Made by a program: the position numbers and the translations under genes | Source: an uncultured Veillonella sp. | GTDB taxonomy: Bacteria; Bacillota; Negativicutes; Veillonellales; Veillonellaceae | Assembly (NCBI GenBank): GCA_900538355.1 | Contig: UPXS01000004.1 | Coordinates: 1-64,000, forward strand | DNA length: 64,000 nt | Reading direction: 5' to 3' | Notes under the pieces: generated by a model | Database searches by the model: none | Seen by the model: only the letters and a program-made list of their open reading frames with translations | Told to the model about the DNA's origin: nothing | Shown: positions 35,100 through 44,226 of the stretch, piece after piece | How the letters are laid out: the number at the start of each line of letters is the position of its first letter | How positions within the stretch are numbered: position 1 is the first letter of the stretch

Positions 35100-36143
35100 A
35101 TGCGTCGTTTTGAGTATGGTCGGATTCAGTCTTTATCGTGGGATATGGATATTTTAAGTCTTATAGCAGGGATTTACCGGGCGAATGGCAAGGAGGAGGT
35201 TTTGCTTTCACAGAGTCCTGCTATACTAGATTCTCTTGTAGAGTTGGCAAAGGTGCAGAGTACAGAGGCGTCGAATGCGATTGAAGGGATTATGACGACG
35301 AGTACGCGCCTTCGGCAGTTGGTAGCTGATAAGACTACGCCTCGAAATAGGGATGAGCAGGAGATTATGGGGTATCGTGATGCCTTAAATGTTATCCATG
35401 AAAGTTATGATTCCATATCTTTGTCTCGCAATCATATTTTGCAGTTACACAAGATTTTGTATAATTACCAGTTCAATGCCCGTGGTGGACAGTTAAAGAG
35501 TGTACAGAATTATATTAGTGCTACCTATCCCGATGGACGGACCGAGGTGTTATTTACTCCCCTAGCACCCTATGAGACAGCAGAGGCCCTCGATAAGATT
35601 TGTGCTGAATATAATCGTGTTGTAGGTAATGGAGAGGTGGAGCCACTCTTAGCCATTCCTATTTTTATACATGATTTCTTATGTATTCACCCATTTAATG
35701 ATGGGAATGGACGCATGAGCCGTTTGTTAACGACATTATTGTTGTACCGTAGCGGCTTTATGGTAGGTAAATATGTATCGTTAGAGGCTAAGATTGCAAG
35801 ACATAAGGATATGTATTATGCTGCTTTACGCGAGTCTAGTGATACTTGGTATGATGAAAGTTCCTGCCCGATATCGTTTATTCGCTATTGGTTACAAATG
35901 CTGTTAGCCGCGTATCATGACTTTGAGGACCGCAGTTCTATACTGGCAAATAGTGGTTCAGCAATGGATCAGGTGAAAGCAGCTATCGATAGACATTTAG
36001 GGGCTTTTACAAAGCAAGATATTAGAGAATGGTGTCCAAATCTCAGTGATAGTTCCATTGAAGGCACTATACGTACCCTTGTGAAGGATGGCCATATTCA
36101 ACGTAAAGGAGGGGGACGGTCTACCTATTATGTGAAGTCTTAA
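35100..36143 (+). CDS. Fic family protein
   Basis: 347 residues. The catalytic loop is HPFNDGNGRMSRLLTTLLLY, complete with His, Asp-Gly-Asn-Gly and Arg, so it should transfer AMP or a similar group to a hydroxyl side chain. The N-terminal part contains STEASNAIEG, which fits the inhibitory helix motif (S/T)xxxE(G/N), i.e. a self-inhibited class II Fic. The C-terminus looks like a winged helix (AFTKQDIREWCPNLSDSSIE). Start at 35100 behind GGAGG. It interrupts the row of small exported paralogues. Confidence 0.9.
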   Translation: MRRFEYGRIQSLSWDMDILSLIAGIYRANGKEEVLLSQSPAILDSLVELAKVQSTEASNAIEGIMTTSTRLRQLVADKTTPRNRDEQEIMGYRDALNVIHESYDSISLSRNHILQLHKILYNYQFNARGGQLKSVQNYISATYPDGRTEVLFTPLAPYETAEALDKICAEYNRVVGNGEVEPLLAIPIFIHDFLCIHPFNDGNGRMSRLLTTLLLYRSGFMVGKYVSLEAKIARHKDMYYAALRESSDTWYDESSCPISFIRYWLQMLLAAYHDFEDRSSILANSGSAMDQVKAAIDRHLGAFTKQDIREWCPNLSDSSIEGTIRTLVKDGHIQRKGGGRSTYYVKS

Positions 36144-36254
36144 TGTTTGGAATAGATATTCTAATAATTGAGCACATTTGTCTTTCATAAAATATTTAGT
36201 TTTATCGAATATACTAGATTTCATATTCTTGTATTTAATTCGAGAGGTAAAAAT

Positions 36255-36629
36255 ATGAAAAAAACATTGGCAGCTGTTTTGGCAGCAGGCGCTTTATTCA
36301 TTGGTGGTATTGGTAGTGTTGATGCGGCAAATTGGTATACTGTTGGTACTGATAGCAATGGTATCACTTGGTCCATCGATAACGATTCCGTTAAAAAAGA
36401 TGACAAAAAAGCTACTTTGGACATCAAAGCTATGGACTACGAAGGTTACCACTATATCGTAACTGAAGAGTTCAACCACAAAAAACGCGAAGTAAAAGAC
36501 GTTAAGGTAACTCTTTATAACCCACAAGGTTATGTTGTGAAAGAAGAACAACCTAATAAGTCTAGCCGTAAGGTTGAACAAGGCACTCCTGCATATGCTG
36601 TGTACACACTTATCTGGGGTGACAAATAA
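36255..36629 (+). CDS. Small exported protein, paralogue 3 of 3
   Basis: 124 residues. Signal peptide MKKTLAAVLAAGALFIGGIG, SVDA, then mature ANWYTVGTDSNGITWSIDND. The shared motifs WYTVGTD, SIDNDSVKKDD and LYNPQGYVVKE are clear. The start at 36255 follows AGAGGTAAA and gives the signal peptide. The three copies differ by well over half of their residues, so the duplications are old. Confidence 0.8.
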   Translation: MKKTLAAVLAAGALFIGGIGSVDAANWYTVGTDSNGITWSIDNDSVKKDDKKATLDIKAMDYEGYHYIVTEEFNHKKREVKDVKVTLYNPQGYVVKEEQPNKSSRKVEQGTPAYAVYTLIWGDK

Positions 36630-37100
36630 TCTGATCCTTCGAGGGTTATGATTCTTTGTGAAAGCTTCACATACGCACGTTCTCGTTAGAGGACGTGCGT
36701 TTTTTCTTTTATTTAAATTGATGTGCGTTTTTCTTTTATTTAGATTGACGTGTATTTTTCTGTTGTTTTAATTCCCGAAAAAATGGTGAATTATTTACCC
36801 ATTCGTGTTACAATGGGAATATTATTACGCATTTATGTAATTTCTATCTTATTGAAATATACTCACCCGCAATGTCATGTAGAATGTTATTCATAATGTC
36901 ATGGGCAATATTATGTTATCTAGAGAGGGATGATGGACCATAATTTTGTACAAAAGTGTAACATTTCTACATAGTATAAACTTTCACTATAGCGTATACT
37001 AAAGGTAAGATGTGGGAGTACGCCTTGAGCACAGTGCTCCGTAGTTTGGCCGATATTTCCCAAAAGGTTTGATAGTTTTAGTTTGTTAGAGGAGGTCCTC
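36630..37100. other. Intergenic region upstream of the hydrogenase gene
   Basis: Contains a TGTGAAAGCTTCACA palindrome (36657-36671), the terminator at 36673, an imperfect 25-base tandem repeat around 36700-36765 (TGTGCGTTTTTCTTTTATTT type), two AATGTCATG direct repeats near 36870-36900 and a TTTTGTACAAAA palindrome at 36944-36955 that could be an operator for hydA. Confidence 0.55.
36673..36706 (+). terminator. Terminator after paralogue 3
   Basis: ACGCACGT-CTC pairs with GAG-ACGTGCGT around GTTA and is followed by a T run. Confidence 0.88.
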
Positions 37101-38531
37101 ATGTCTCAATACGAATTTATCGATAAACGTGTGCCGATTGCGCTCGACAATCCATCCATTTATCACGACATTTCCAAGTGTAAAAACTGTACGTTATGCC
37201 GTCGCGCTTGTGCGGACGTAATGAGCGTACTCGACTACTATGATCTCGATGCAAACGGCGACGTGCCTGTATGTATCCACTGTGGTCAATGTGCGGCTGC
37301 ATGTCCATTCGACTCCATGCATGCTAAATCCGAGCTTGAAAAGGTGAAAGCAGCTCTTGCAGATCCTGAAAAAATCGTGGTTATCCAAACAGCTCCAGCT
37401 GTTCGTGTAGCTATTGGTGAAGGCTTTGGCTACGAACCAGGTACATTCCTTGAAGGTAAAATGGTTGGTGCTTTGCGCGCATTAGGTGCAGACTATGTAG
37501 TAGATACTAACTTCGGTGCAGACTTAACAATCATGGAAGAAGCATCTGAGCTTGTAGAACGCCTTAAAAACGGCGGTCAAATTCCTCAGTTCACAAGCTG
37601 CTGCCCAGCGTGGGTACGCTTTGCGGAAATCTACTTCCCTGAATTGATTCCTAACTTGTCTTCCACACGTTCTTGTATCGCTATGGAAGCGGCTATGATT
37701 AAAACATACTTTGCTGAGAAAAAAGGCATTAATCCTAGCAACATCGTATCTGTATCTGTAAACCCTTGTACGGCTAAAAAAGCAGAAACAAAACGAGAAG
37801 AAGAAAATGCAGCGGCTCGTTACCATAATGACGAATCCCTTGGCATGGATACAGATATTTCCATTACCACACGTGAGTTCATCCGTTGGATCCAAGAGGA
37901 AAACCTCGACTTCAATGCGATTGAAGAATCCCAATTCGATGACTTAATCGGTATGGAAACTGGCGCATCTATCATCTTCGGTAACACTGGTGGTGTTATG
38001 GAAGCGGCTATGCGTACAGCGTACAAGCTCATTACTGACAAAGAGCCACCTCCATATGCTTTGACTCACCTCGAAGACGTTCGTGGTATGGAAGGCGTTA
38101 AAGAGGCTACTGTTCAATTAGGTGATGATGTAACCTTATCCGTTGCTGTAGTGCATGGCGGTAAAAATACACGTGACTTCCTTAATGCGTTGAAAGACAG
38201 CGACAAACACTATGACTTCATCGAAGTTATGGCGTGCCCAGGCGGCTGTATTGGTGGCGGCGGTCAACCGCGCACTAAATTGCCACAAGCTGTGAAAACT
38301 AAGGAAGCTCGTATCGGTGGTCTTTATGAAGCTGATGCTAACTACAAATGGGTTGCTTCTTATGAAAACCCAGAAATCCAAGCATTGTACAAAGACTTCT
38401 TAGGCGAACCATTGGGCCATAAGGCACACGAACTTTTGCATACACATTACACAGACCGCAGCGCGGTTCTTGGTGATCGCAAAGACGTAACGCCTGAAAC
38501 ATGCCCAACATCCCCTAAATATAAGGGCTAA
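37101..38531 (+). CDS. hydA: Monomeric [FeFe]-hydrogenase
   Basis: Produces or uses H2 with ferredoxin-type electron carriers. 476 residues. Two N-terminal [4Fe-4S] motifs: CKNCTLCRRAC and CIHCGQCAAACPF. H-cluster domain: L1 TSCCPAWVRF, L2 VNPCTAKKAE, L3 VMACPGGCIGGGGQP, which supply all cluster cysteines. L2 reads NPC rather than the common MPC, placing it away from the best-known group A enzymes. The start at 37101 follows GAGGAGG. Maturation protein HydF lies 21 kb upstream. Confidence 0.95.
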   Translation: MSQYEFIDKRVPIALDNPSIYHDISKCKNCTLCRRACADVMSVLDYYDLDANGDVPVCIHCGQCAAACPFDSMHAKSELEKVKAALADPEKIVVIQTAPAVRVAIGEGFGYEPGTFLEGKMVGALRALGADYVVDTNFGADLTIMEEASELVERLKNGGQIPQFTSCCPAWVRFAEIYFPELIPNLSSTRSCIAMEAAMIKTYFAEKKGINPSNIVSVSVNPCTAKKAETKREEENAAARYHNDESLGMDTDISITTREFIRWIQEENLDFNAIEESQFDDLIGMETGASIIFGNTGGVMEAAMRTAYKLITDKEPPPYALTHLEDVRGMEGVKEATVQLGDDVTLSVAVVHGGKNTRDFLNALKDSDKHYDFIEVMACPGGCIGGGGQPRTKLPQAVKTKEARIGGLYEADANYKWVASYENPEIQALYKDFLGEPLGHKAHELLHTHYTDRSAVLGDRKDVTPETCPTSPKYKG

Positions 38532-38993
38532 TAGCATTACAAATTAGCTAATTTACTCAGTACAAGTCGTTTCAAATGTATTTCGGCGATGAATACATCG
38601 ATACATTAGTATAGTTAGACTGGTATATGGGTAACTAACTGAACAGAAATAAATCCTACGGGTCATGAGTGACTTGATACTTATGTAGATATTGACTACT
38701 AAGTGTCACCTTACATGCGATTCGTAGGATTTTTATGTATAACCTTCTTATAGTTTTGTATATGTTATATGTATGGATCTCATAAGACACGATATTGTGA
38801 CTGTATGTACTATCATAGTTATTTCATATCAATGGATTGCCTCGTATATTAATTGTTACTGTTACTTTATAACTTTATTATGATAAATTGATATAGAAAA
38901 CTAGCTTTCACATGAGGAAAAGATGAATTATATAGTGTATAATATATAGAAAAGTAACATGTAAGAGAGTATGACAAGGAGTTTTGTGGAGAG
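38532..38993. other. Intergenic region with a large hairpin
   Basis: Between 38650 and 38736 AAATCCTACG pairs with CGTAGGATTT and, inside, GTGAC-TACTTA-like arms pair with TAAGTGTCAC; it probably terminates hydA. The remainder is AT-rich without a recognisable gene. Confidence 0.6.
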
Positions 38994-40142
38994 ATGAACT
39001 TGTTTTTGCGGCGTGCCCTATGTGGCATGGCCTTGATCGTCGCCGCCATCGGCACTGCAGGATGCCAGCATGAGAGTCAGGCAGAGCAGGAAGAGGTACG
39101 AACTGTGTCGTACCGAGCCGTTATGCAATCAGACAAGCCTGTCCCTGAGAAGGTAAATACCTGGCTCGGGGCTATGTCTCAAGAGGACAAGATAGGCCAG
39201 CTGATGATGATTAGCCTTCATGGCAGCACGGTAGGACAGTCCCAAAAGGACGTCATCAGGAAATACCGTGTGAGCGGCGTTATGCTAACCAATGAAAATC
39301 TAAATAATAAAAACCAAGTGAAAGCTTTCACAAACGACATCATGCAAACGGCTACGACGGCGAGCATGGTGACGCCTTATATCGCGATCAATCGGGATAA
39401 GGTGTTGCGTTCTAATGAAAGTTTCTTGCGCTTGCCAGAGCCCAATCGTTGGGGCCAACTGCCGATGGAACGAATCATCAATTTGGCGACCCGTTCGGCT
39501 ATTGAAATGCACGACATGGGATTCAACCTTGTCATCGGGCCGAATGCGAATCTTGGGGTTCCTAATGTGTCCTATACATCTGACCCTACTTGGGCAGGCC
39601 ATATGGACCTTGCCATGGCGGAGCGGTACCAAATCAACAAAATGTGGTTTGGTTACAACTACTTCCCAACGGTGAGCCTCGGCGATGCATCCTTTGAGAC
39701 AGCTAATGATGCGAAAGCATATCTCAACACTACGGATGTAGCTGTATTCAAACGCCTCATTACACAGACGACGGCGAATACGTACATGCTCGTTATGAGT
39801 CATGTACAAATTCCAGCTATCGACAATGCTCACTTGGCTAGCACTTCTAAAGCAATCATTACGGACTGGTTACGACATGAGCTTGGTTATAATGGGGTGG
39901 TTATGACAGACCGTGTCGATGTAGGTGCTTTGCAAGCAAACCAAAAAATAGGGGACTTTGCGGTAGCATCCATCGTAGCAGGCAGTGACCTCGTTCTCCT
40001 TGATGCCGACACCGTTCACATTGATGAAGTCCATCGTGCATTAACTCAAGCCGTGGCAAACGGAACGATTACGAATGATCGCCTTAATGATGCGGTTAAG
40101 CATATTTTGCTCATGAAGATGCAAACGCAAATGCAACAATAA
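38994..40142 (+). CDS. GH3-like lipoprotein, probably without hydrolase activity
   Basis: 382 residues. Lipoprotein signal with lipobox GTAGC (Cys24). The fold is glycoside hydrolase family 3, as in beta-N-acetylhexosaminidase NagZ: MSQEDKIGQLMMISLHG, RYRVSGVMLTNENL-like segments, LGYNGVVMTDRVDVGAL (with the nucleophile Asp position kept) and a final VKHILLMK. The usual KHFPGHGD loop that carries the acid/base His-Asp pair is replaced by YNYFPTVSLGD. It may therefore bind but not cleave sugars. Start behind AAGGAG. Confidence 0.82.
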   Translation: MNLFLRRALCGMALIVAAIGTAGCQHESQAEQEEVRTVSYRAVMQSDKPVPEKVNTWLGAMSQEDKIGQLMMISLHGSTVGQSQKDVIRKYRVSGVMLTNENLNNKNQVKAFTNDIMQTATTASMVTPYIAINRDKVLRSNESFLRLPEPNRWGQLPMERIINLATRSAIEMHDMGFNLVIGPNANLGVPNVSYTSDPTWAGHMDLAMAERYQINKMWFGYNYFPTVSLGDASFETANDAKAYLNTTDVAVFKRLITQTTANTYMLVMSHVQIPAIDNAHLASTSKAIITDWLRHELGYNGVVMTDRVDVGALQANQKIGDFAVASIVAGSDLVLLDADTVHIDEVHRALTQAVANGTITNDRLNDAVKHILLMKMQTQMQQ

Positions 40143-40179
40143 TGTTAGGAACGCCCTCGCAGGTATCGTCCATAAACAA

Positions 40180-40250
40180 AACTATTACATATACATATAG
40201 ATATACATATACATATACATATAAACATATACATATAAACATATACACAT
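40180..40250. repeat. ATATACAT-type simple repeat
   Basis: Imperfect tandem copies of ATACAT and ATAAACAT between the GH3-like gene and its terminator. Confidence 0.75.
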
Positions 40251-40282
40251 GACGTGCTTATCCTAGATAGGCACGTCTTTTT
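40249..40282 (+). terminator. Terminator after the GH3-like gene
   Basis: GACGTGCTTATC pairs with GATAGGCACGTC, followed by seven T. Confidence 0.88.
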
Positions 40283-40509
40283 TTATACTTTCCTCTGTAT
40301 TGTCGTATTAGGGATGCAACTGTATAGAATGTAGTAAATATGGGAACTTTCACAAATGTATGAGTAAAAAGTAAACCATTAAATAAGTGCATTTTATGCG
40401 TAAAAAATTTAACATAATCAAAAGTCATGTTAATAATATGAAAATAAGTTTAAATTTGTTTTAAATTTATGATATAATAGTCTCCATAGAATGTTGGAGG
40501 TGAGAGTAT

Positions 40510-41574
40510 ATGAATTTTGTGGGACGTGCTGAAATTATTGAGAGTATCCAGTCCCGTATTGCGATGGGTCAAATGAGTCTATGTGTTGTGTATGGTCCGC
40601 ATCGCAGTGGTAAATCCTATGTGGCTTCCCAGCTTGTACGCCGTCATAAGGCGCTATACTTGGCAGGTCGCATGGCTAATGAAGCAATCCATGTAGCCGA
40701 TATGAATCGAGCTCTTGAGGCACGTTTTGTTCCTGCTGATGGGCAGGATAAATTCGAACCGATCACTAGCTTGCAAGAGGCCTTTGAGGGGCTATTTGAA
40801 AGCAGTGTAAAAATGCCTCAGACTGTGGTGATTGATGATTATCCTTCCTTGGTGGAGGCTGTACCTCAGTTCCCTATCTACTTGCGCGATTTGTTAGATT
40901 CTTATAAAGAAACGAGCCATTTGAATATCATCTTGATGGCGAATGGATTAGAACAGCTCGATGGCCGCATCATTGGCGATCGCAGCTTGATTGGTCCCTA
41001 TGTGTCGGAATATTTCGAGGTGAAACCGTTCTCCTTGGTGGACATGAAATCTTTGGGCCTTCACTATGCTAAGGATGACTTGCGTACCGTATTCGCCGTA
41101 ACAGGTGGTTTGCCTGCCTATGTGCAGTACTTTGATAATGGTGAAAGCATCGATACGAATATCATTAATTTGTTCTTCTCCGTATCGGGCGCACTCTTTG
41201 AAGAAACGCAGCATATCTTACATCGAGATATGAAAAATATAACAGGTGCTAATGCGATCCTATCTGGCCTTGCTACACTAGAGAGACCATATTATGTGGA
41301 GCTGTTGCAAGCGAGCCAAATTAAAAGCGGCACCTTTACATCTCGCTTAAACGACTTGATGGCCATGGGCCTCGTAGGTCGTATTCAAGCGAATAGCCGT
41401 GGACCAGCGAAATACGCTGACTACCACTTTACCAATAGCATGTTCCATTTCTGGTACCGCTATGTGTATAAATACTGGGGCGACATCGTCCGTGGCAATG
41501 GTGCAGACGTGTACCAAACCTACGTAAAACCACAATTGAAAGACTTTGTGGAAGCCTCCTGTATTGCAATGTAA
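40510..41574 (+). CDS. ATP-binding protein of the AAA/DUF234-type family, short form
   Basis: 354 residues. Walker A GPHRSGKSY and Walker B TVVIDDYPS are clear; VTGGLPAYVQYFD and FHFWYRYVYKYWGDI match the archaeal-type ATPases that normally continue into a DUF234 nuclease-like domain of about 100 more residues. Here the protein stops right after VKPQLKDFVEASCIAM, where that domain should start, so it looks C-terminally truncated. Start behind GGAGGTGAG. Partners and role unknown. Confidence 0.82.
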   Translation: MNFVGRAEIIESIQSRIAMGQMSLCVVYGPHRSGKSYVASQLVRRHKALYLAGRMANEAIHVADMNRALEARFVPADGQDKFEPITSLQEAFEGLFESSVKMPQTVVIDDYPSLVEAVPQFPIYLRDLLDSYKETSHLNIILMANGLEQLDGRIIGDRSLIGPYVSEYFEVKPFSLVDMKSLGLHYAKDDLRTVFAVTGGLPAYVQYFDNGESIDTNIINLFFSVSGALFEETQHILHRDMKNITGANAILSGLATLERPYYVELLQASQIKSGTFTSRLNDLMAMGLVGRIQANSRGPAKYADYHFTNSMFHFWYRYVYKYWGDIVRGNGADVYQTYVKPQLKDFVEASCIAM

Positions 41575-41907
41575 TCAGACAATTTAAAATACGATTACCT
41601 GTAAAGTTACTTGTAACATCAGAATACGTTACGCCTAACGTATATCAGTAATCGTAACTTACGTACTATTACCCAATGGTAGTACTAATTCCTCTAAAAA
41701 AGACACCACCTTTCCTCTGTGGTGTCTTTTTTGTATTATTTTCAGCAATTACCTATTTAGGTGTATAGTTATGTCTTTTAATGGATAGAAATTAATGCTA
41801 GCTTGTAACCGAATATGTAGGAATTCTAAAGAATTGCCAATTTGTCAAAATCCCCATTCCGCGCTATTGTGTAGATAAGCGCTATGCCATGGCAGGAAAG
41901 GGGATTT
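41575..41907. other. Intergenic region
   Basis: Contains the terminator at 41696 and a 14-base stretch (ATTTGTCAAAATCC near 41840) that recurs inside the following gene. A 27-codon frame at 41795-41878 ends in PICQNPH-like residues but has no good ribosome binding site. Confidence 0.5.
41696..41734. terminator. Terminator after the ATPase gene
   Basis: AAAAAAGACACCAC pairs with GTGGTGTCTTTTTT around a short loop. Confidence 0.92.
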
Positions 41908-42798
41908 ATGTTATACACAAACGAAGAACCGTTAGTACAACGAACCTGTATTAAAACTGCAAGCTTACAATCTGAGGAGATATCTTCAAAGGGAACATTT
42001 TCCAAAGAAGTACTATCTAAGAGACCTTCTTCTAATGAACTAGAATCTGAAACGATACCGCCTAAGGAACCAGAGTACAAGGTGCCGGAGGAGTTGAAAT
42101 TACAGACTCTTATCTGTGGTCATCAGGTCTTAACGTCTTTATCAGATAAGAGCCTCGTGTCGATTTGTCAAAATCCGAATATGCGGATTCAGACCGTTGG
42201 GTACCAGCCTTGGTCCGCTGATGAGCTGCGCCATGATGCGGCTCAAATCGAGCTCTGTCGCAGGTATCGGCCACTCATCTTACACTATACGAATAAGACG
42301 GGGAACCGTGAGTTCCGTGAAGACTTAGAGAGTTATCTGTGGGCCATCCTTTTAGAGTCGATTTATAGCTTTGATCTAAAAGGTTCCGTACCGTTCCCTG
42401 GCTTTGTGAAAGCTGGTGTTAGGTATGGTTACATGCGGTATTGGAAGCGGGAGCGGTTGCGTAATCATCGTGAGATTCATATACCAGACCGCATCACCGA
42501 TGATGGCGAGGTAACGGTTGGTATGGATATCTTCTCATCGGGAGAAAATATAGCAGACATGATTATGACAGCCGATGAGGAGCAACGACTACGGGCTCGC
42601 CTCGTATGGGCTCTTGGCAGATTATCTCCAGATCAACAAGACCTATTGCGCCGCGTGTACGGTGATTGTAAAAGCCTCGTATCCGTCAGCGAAGAATTGA
42701 ACTGTAGTCGGCAAGCTATCCAACGCCGCCATGAACGAGCCCTGCGGAAGCTGCGTAGATACTTAACGACGGACTTTAATAAGATACGAGTGCACTAG
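41908..42798 (+). CDS. Sigma-70-like regulator
   Basis: 296 residues. After an unconserved Ser/Glu/Pro-rich N-terminus (about 1-60) comes a sigma-2-like region (RYRPLILHYTNKTG, EDLESYLWAILLESIYSFDL) and a C-terminal sigma-4-like helix-turn-helix (LSPDQQDLLRRVYGDCKSLV, SVSEELNCSRQAIQRRHERA). It resembles alternative sigma factors of Firmicutes but no specific class. The start at 41908 follows AGGAAAGGGG. No anti-sigma gene is visible next to it. Confidence 0.78.
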   Translation: MLYTNEEPLVQRTCIKTASLQSEEISSKGTFSKEVLSKRPSSNELESETIPPKEPEYKVPEELKLQTLICGHQVLTSLSDKSLVSICQNPNMRIQTVGYQPWSADELRHDAAQIELCRRYRPLILHYTNKTGNREFREDLESYLWAILLESIYSFDLKGSVPFPGFVKAGVRYGYMRYWKRERLRNHREIHIPDRITDDGEVTVGMDIFSSGENIADMIMTADEEQRLRARLVWALGRLSPDQQDLLRRVYGDCKSLVSVSEELNCSRQAIQRRHERALRKLRRYLTTDFNKIRVH

Positions 42799-43325
42799 AT
42801 ACGAATGGAATAAGCCTATACATTCATTAGAGATATACATGTTTTAGAGATGTCCACGTATTAGAGTTAGATGCTAATTAGCGTTATGTACTAATTAACG
42901 TTATACATGTATGAGACTCTTAGAACTCTGAAGCGATTAGAATGTGTACTGTAAACATATGAGTTTTAGTCTATTAGAGTCAAGTTTGTATCAGGATGAT
43001 ATGTGTTAATATAATTTAATTTCTTATTTATATTCTGATTCTTGCATAATTACGTTAATCGCGATTAACAGATATACATAAAATATGCAATTCTCAATTT
43101 AAATGAGAAAATAATGACACATATAGGTATATATTACTTTTACAAGATCATAAAGTCTTTAATTTTACATAAATTTCTATAGTTTTGTGTATATATTTAC
43201 AAATTATACAGTGTGATATACAATTAAACCAACAGCAGATTAAAGCATGCGAATCTGCTTTCACAGAACACGTGTTCATTGTATTGTTGAAAGGAATGTT
43301 CCTAAGTTGAGGGGAGAGAATTCCT
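42799..43325. other. Long AT-rich intergenic region
   Basis: 527 bases without a gene. It holds a perfect 16-bp palindrome GTTAATCGCGATTAAC (43054-43069), a GCTTTCACAG box at 43257 and the ACACGTGT palindrome near 43270. These may be regulatory sites for the gene at 43326. Confidence 0.55.
43054..43069. promoter_or_regulatory. Perfect palindrome, candidate operator
   Basis: GTTAATCGCGATTAAC is a perfect 16-bp palindrome without loop, 257 bases before the next start codon. It stands out in an AT-rich stretch and has the form of a dimeric repressor site. Confidence 0.45.
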
Positions 43326-43934
43326 ATGATGACATGTAATGAAGTACCAGTAGCGGTGGCCACTTGGCTATCTAAGGGAGAGAATTTGGATATGATCTAT
43401 ACGAATCCGAAGAATCATATTGTTTGTTTTATTCCTACCTATGAACCTGGCGGCGGTGACAGCACGATGTGCTATTTCGTAGACGGCCGTCAAGAATTGG
43501 TACATCTGCCAATTCGTACCATCTTGCGAGAGCTGGCCTTACAAGAAGGGTTGAGACCGAATTACATCATGACCAGCGATGGTCGGCGCAGCAGCTATAC
43601 AGCGCCTAAGACCTATGGCCCGCATCTGACCTTTGGTCATATTAAATGTCGACGCCCTATTGGCAAGGACGTGGTATACGGACTCTTTAACGTGGCGATA
43701 CCTTATCAATACATCGTCACCGATGGTCCTGATCCAGATACGAGCTACATTCACGTGGGCGACTTTAAACCTATCTTGGTGTACCAAGCCCCACACCACG
43801 TGAAACACAAGTTGAATGAAGCCATGCTAGAACACTGCAACTACGTGCGCAAAATGCTAGCCCGCATCAAACTCAGCCAAAACCCACAAGTCGTGGCCGA
43901 ACTATTTATCGCCTGGAGAGACCTAACAAGATAA
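43326..43934 (+). CDS. Unrecognised 202-residue protein
   Basis: 202 residues, soluble, no signal peptide. It begins MTCNEVPVAVATWLSKGENL and contains FIPTYEPGGGDSTMCYFVDG, MTSDGRRSSYTAPKTYGPHL, HIKCRRPIGKDVVYGLFNVA. The many aromatic and strand-like stretches suggest a mainly beta fold. It has good codon use and a plausible GAGGGGAGAG upstream. The long upstream region with palindromes suggests tight control. I cannot name a family. Confidence 0.72.
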   Translation: MMTCNEVPVAVATWLSKGENLDMIYTNPKNHIVCFIPTYEPGGGDSTMCYFVDGRQELVHLPIRTILRELALQEGLRPNYIMTSDGRRSSYTAPKTYGPHLTFGHIKCRRPIGKDVVYGLFNVAIPYQYIVTDGPDPDTSYIHVGDFKPILVYQAPHHVKHKLNEAMLEHCNYVRKMLARIKLSQNPQVVAELFIAWRDLTR

Positions 43935-44084
43935 GACTGTTAGGGGGGAAGAGAAGAATAAGTAGGGGGAGATGAAGTAATAGGGGAGAGAAAAAGGAGG
44001 AGAATTTATAGGGAAAACAAAATACGGGAGAAATAAATAAAAGGTTATCATTAAGACACTACAAATAATGTTTTACTCTTAATA

Positions 44085-44139
44085 AGAGGTTGTAGCAAGA
44101 ATGCGGGAAGACCGTACTCTGTTACAACCTCTTATTTTG
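44085..44139. terminator. Bidirectional stem-loop before the restriction-modification genes
   Basis: AATAAGAGGTTGTA pairs with TACAACCTCTTATT around a 28-base loop, then TTTG. Confidence 0.78.
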
Positions 44140-44226
44140 TTTGTATAATGTAGTCTCATAAATTTATAGATTTTATTTGCTCATTTAGGTTACAATAATA
44201 AGAGTATTTAGAAAGGGGTTGCATGC

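Noticed and set aside
41795..41878. 27-codon cysteine-rich frame before the sigma-like gene as a leader peptide
   Set aside because: Only a weak GGAT upstream, no terminator or attenuator behind it.
43326..43934. Possible ComK-like competence regulator
   Set aside because: Length and beta-rich character are similar, but the conserved ComK sequence positions could not be aligned by eye, so no name is given.
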